A stretch of 64,000 nucleotides of DNA from Rhodobacteraceae bacterium DSL-40. Lineage in GTDB: Bacteria; Pseudomonadota; Alphaproteobacteria; Rhodobacterales; Rhodobacteraceae. Below, in pieces: positions 62,472 to 64,000 of this stretch (positions within the stretch are counted from its first letter, which is position 1; every line of letters begins with the position of its first letter). The stretch spans positions 434,001-498,000 of the forward strand of contig QKPN01000002.1 of the NCBI GenBank assembly GCA_003258405.1. Direction: 5' to 3'. Made by a program: the position numbers and the translations under genes. The notes beneath the pieces were generated by a model. The model was not told the DNA's origin and did no database searches. It was given only the letters and a program-made list of their open reading frames with translations.

Positions 62472-63059
62472 TCAAGCGCCGGAGCGGCTGCGCGCAAGGT
62501 AGACATAGAACGCGCCGTCACCGCCATGACGGCGGTGGGCCGGGGCGAGATGCAGCACCTTGTGGGTGAGCGGCGGCAGCGAGAGCCAGTGCGGCACCGA
62601 GCGGCGGAGCACGCCGCCCGCGCTTTCCCCGGACATGAAATCCTCGCCCGGCCGGCCCTTGCCGGTGATGACGAGGACGAGCCGGAGGCCGCTTGCATGG
62701 GCGTTGAAGACAAAGCCCGTGAGCGCGGCATGGGCGCGCGCCGCCGTCATGCCATGGAGGTCGATGCGGGCCTCGGGCTTGAGCTGGCCGCGGCGCAGCC
62801 GGTCGAAGCGGCGGCGGTCCATGCGGACGCCGGGGGCCGCGGGGGGCTCCGGCGCGCGGGGTTTCGCCGCCGCCGCCGGGATCCGCGGCGGAGCGGGAGG
62901 TGTCAGCGGCGGTGGCGGCGGGGGCGCGAGGCTGACGGGCTCGAGCACGGGCGGCTCGTCGGTGGCGGCTTCGGGGTTGAGCGGCACGACGGTCGCCCGG
63001 AGGCGCTCCCAGAGTGCGCGCTCCTCGGCACTCAGATCGCGCCGCCGCCGTTTGCCCAT
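62472..63059 (-). CDS. Smr-domain protein
   Basis: 195-residue protein. A basic start (MGKRRRRDLSAEERALWERL), a Pro/Ala-rich linker (about 35-78), then an Smr domain with IDLHGMTAARAHAAL, VLVITGKGRPGED and GGDGAFYVYLAR, the DLHG and TGxG motifs of this nuclease-like fold. Smr proteins cleave or bind nucleic acids, some on collided ribosomes. It follows the Tim44-like gene by 24 bases and is probably co-transcribed. Confidence 0.9.
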   Translation of the reverse strand: MGKRRRRDLSAEERALWERLRATVVPLNPEAATDEPPVLEPVSLAPPPPPPLTPPAPPRIPAAAAKPRAPEPPAAPGVRMDRRRFDRLRRGQLKPEARIDLHGMTAARAHAALTGFVFNAHASGLRLVLVITGKGRPGEDFMSGESAGGVLRRSVPHWLSLPPLTHKVLHLAPAHRRHGGDGAFYVYLARSRSGA

Positions 63060-63083
63060 CGCCGGTCTCCCGCCGTCATCTTC

Positions 63084-63749
63084 TCAGCCGCCGGTGCCGC
63101 TCAGGTGCCAGTTCGGGTTGTCGGAGGTCATGTCGCGGCTGAAGGTCCAGACATCGCGCTGCTGCTTGAGCTCGTTGGGCGCGCCCTCGACCACTTCGCC
63201 CGAGGAGTCGCGCACCACGGAGGTGAGCTCGCCCACGAAGCGCATGATGATGTCGGCCTCGTTGGTGGCGCTGTCGAAATGGGCATCGATCAGCTTCACC
63301 TCGCGAATGCCGGAGAACTGCGCCTCGACGGTGTAGCCCTTGCGGTTGCGCTCGCCGATGGCGGAGGCGAAGGGTTCGTAGACCTCGGAGGCGAGGAAAC
63401 CGCGGAGCGTATCGAGATCGCCGTTCTCGTAGGCCATCACGATCATTTCATAAGCCGCACGGGCGCCGTGGCTGAATTCGGACACCGAAAAGTCGGGATC
63501 GACGCGTTTCATCTCCGCCAGCGCCTTGCCCGCGGGCGACTCCGGATCGATGATGTCGGCAATATCCCGATCGACGCCGCCACCCTCGATCACGTCAAAT
63601 GTGCGATCATTGGCTACAGATGCGTTGCGATCCGGAACTTCCCGCGGCTTTTCGAAGCCTTCGCGCGTACCAAGCACGTTGCGAAGACGCAGGATCAGGA
63701 ACAGTGCAACGCCGGCGAGGATTATGATCTGGATCATTTGCGACCCCAT
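63084..63749 (-). CDS. Tim44-like/TimA membrane-anchored protein
   Basis: 221-residue protein. An N-terminal anchor helix (MIQIIILAGVALFLILRL) is followed by a charged linker and a C-terminal Tim44-like domain (FSHGARAAYEMIVMAYENGDLDTLRGFLASEVYEPFASAIGERNRKGYTVEAQFSGIREVKLIDAHFDSATNEADIIMRFVGELTSVVRD). In Alphaproteobacteria this family (TimA) is the relative of the mitochondrial import component Tim44, with an envelope role. It diverges from fxsA, a common arrangement in the order. Confidence 0.88.
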   Translation of the reverse strand: MGSQMIQIIILAGVALFLILRLRNVLGTREGFEKPREVPDRNASVANDRTFDVIEGGGVDRDIADIIDPESPAGKALAEMKRVDPDFSVSEFSHGARAAYEMIVMAYENGDLDTLRGFLASEVYEPFASAIGERNRKGYTVEAQFSGIREVKLIDAHFDSATNEADIIMRFVGELTSVVRDSSGEVVEGAPNELKQQRDVWTFSRDMTSDNPNWHLSGTGG

Positions 63750-63872
63750 CGGCCACCCTTTCGGTTATTTTGCCGCCAATTTGTGGCGTTTCTCTCGGTC
63801 GTGACTTATGTAAGCACTCGATATCGCGAAGTCCATTGAGCGGCAGGGCCGCAGGGGGAGGAAACCGGACGC

Positions 63873-64000
63873 ATGTGGCTGTTTCTGATATTTGTCGGCG
63901 TTCCGATCCTCGAAATCGCCCTCTTCGTCAAGGTGGGCGGCGCGATCGGCCTCGGGCCGACGCTGCTCATCGTCATTCTGACCGCGATCATCGGCACCGC
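63873..64000 (+). CDS. fxsA: FxsA-family membrane protein, 3' end beyond the window
   Basis: The first 42 residues are visible (MWLFLIFVGVPILEIALFVKV and onward to LLIVILTAIIGTA). The start MWLFxIF-PxxEI and VGGxIGxGPTLxxVxxTAxxG pattern is that of FxsA, a small cytoplasmic-membrane protein linked to phage exclusion in E. coli. AGGGGGAGGAAACC precedes the ATG. The gene continues past the right edge. Confidence 0.88.
   Translation, partial: MWLFLIFVGVPILEIALFVKVGGAIGLGPTLLIVILTAIIGT

Overview
The window is about 64 kb of high-GC DNA that reads as an alphaproteobacterial chromosome, most likely Rhodobacterales (Paracoccaceae or a roseobacter relative). The grounds are dense short-spaced operons, the tsaD-gpsA-YciI-EVE gene order, the fxsA/Tim44-like/Smr neighbourhood, the xoxF-xoxG-xoxJ lanthanide methanol dehydrogenase set and an EcfG-type stress promoter. 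Gene fragments run off both edges (copA on the left, fxsA on the right). No rRNA, CRISPR array, prophage or intact insertion sequence was seen, and there is one tRNA (Pro, CGG).

Layout. 1-4.4 kb: copper export (copA, overlapping cueR) and a CLC-type anion transporter with CBS domains. 4.4-7.7 kb: a PAP2 phosphatase, then a stress cluster behind a GGAAC-N16-CGTT promoter (24-residue membrane peptide, amphipathic/DUF883-like protein, holin-X/DUF1469 protein, DUF3618 protein). 7.7-11.3 kb: asd and a GT39 / LAB_N / GT2 trio for lipid-A or LPS decoration. 11.7-13.2 kb: a soluble PAS chemoreceptor. 13.2-26.9 kb: an accessory stretch with three LysR regulators next to their probable targets (nitronate monooxygenase; SDR plus CMD-family protein; MHS transporter plus V4R protein plus M19-like protein), a seven-bladed PLL-like lectin, an alpha/beta hydrolase, a LuxR solo coupled to hchA, and about 0.5 kb of decayed-looking DNA ending at tRNA-Pro. 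27.1-42.8 kb: a lanthanide/PQQ methanol oxidation region. 43-47 kb: hemD and the tsaD operon with a near-consensus parS site. 47-54.3 kb: an HD-GYP response regulator, a sulfite-oxidase-fold periplasmic protein and a hybrid histidine kinase, then macAB. 54.3-64 kb: protein tyrosine phosphatase, fructosamine-kinase-like protein, two MFS exporters, a TetR regulator, a retropepsin-RimK fusion, radC, an IMPase-family protein, Smr, a Tim44-like protein and fxsA.

How the genes work together. In the methanol region XoxF (Asp-x-Asp lanthanide signature) oxidises methanol in the periplasm, XoxG takes the electrons and XoxJ is the partner binding protein. The block at 33.9-37.6 kb (PQQ-system binding protein, YVTN propeller, ABC ATPase, ABC-2 permease) resembles the lut/ped systems used for lanthanide handling. 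A second ABC transporter appears split: its permease lies at 27.8 kb and its ATPase and binding protein at 39-40.7 kb, all on the minus strand. A NosR-family flavin/Fe-S membrane protein sits between them without any nos or nir genes.

Best candidates for something undescribed: a two-copy intergenic element (31.9 kb and 54.3 kb) combining a hairpin with a TTGAAA-N18-TAACAT promoter that ends directly at an ATG; the AT-rich TTG-started orphan gene inside the xox region; the metal-ligand-depleted M19 protein with its V4R partner; and the HD-GYP / cysteine-free SUOX-fold / hybrid kinase system.
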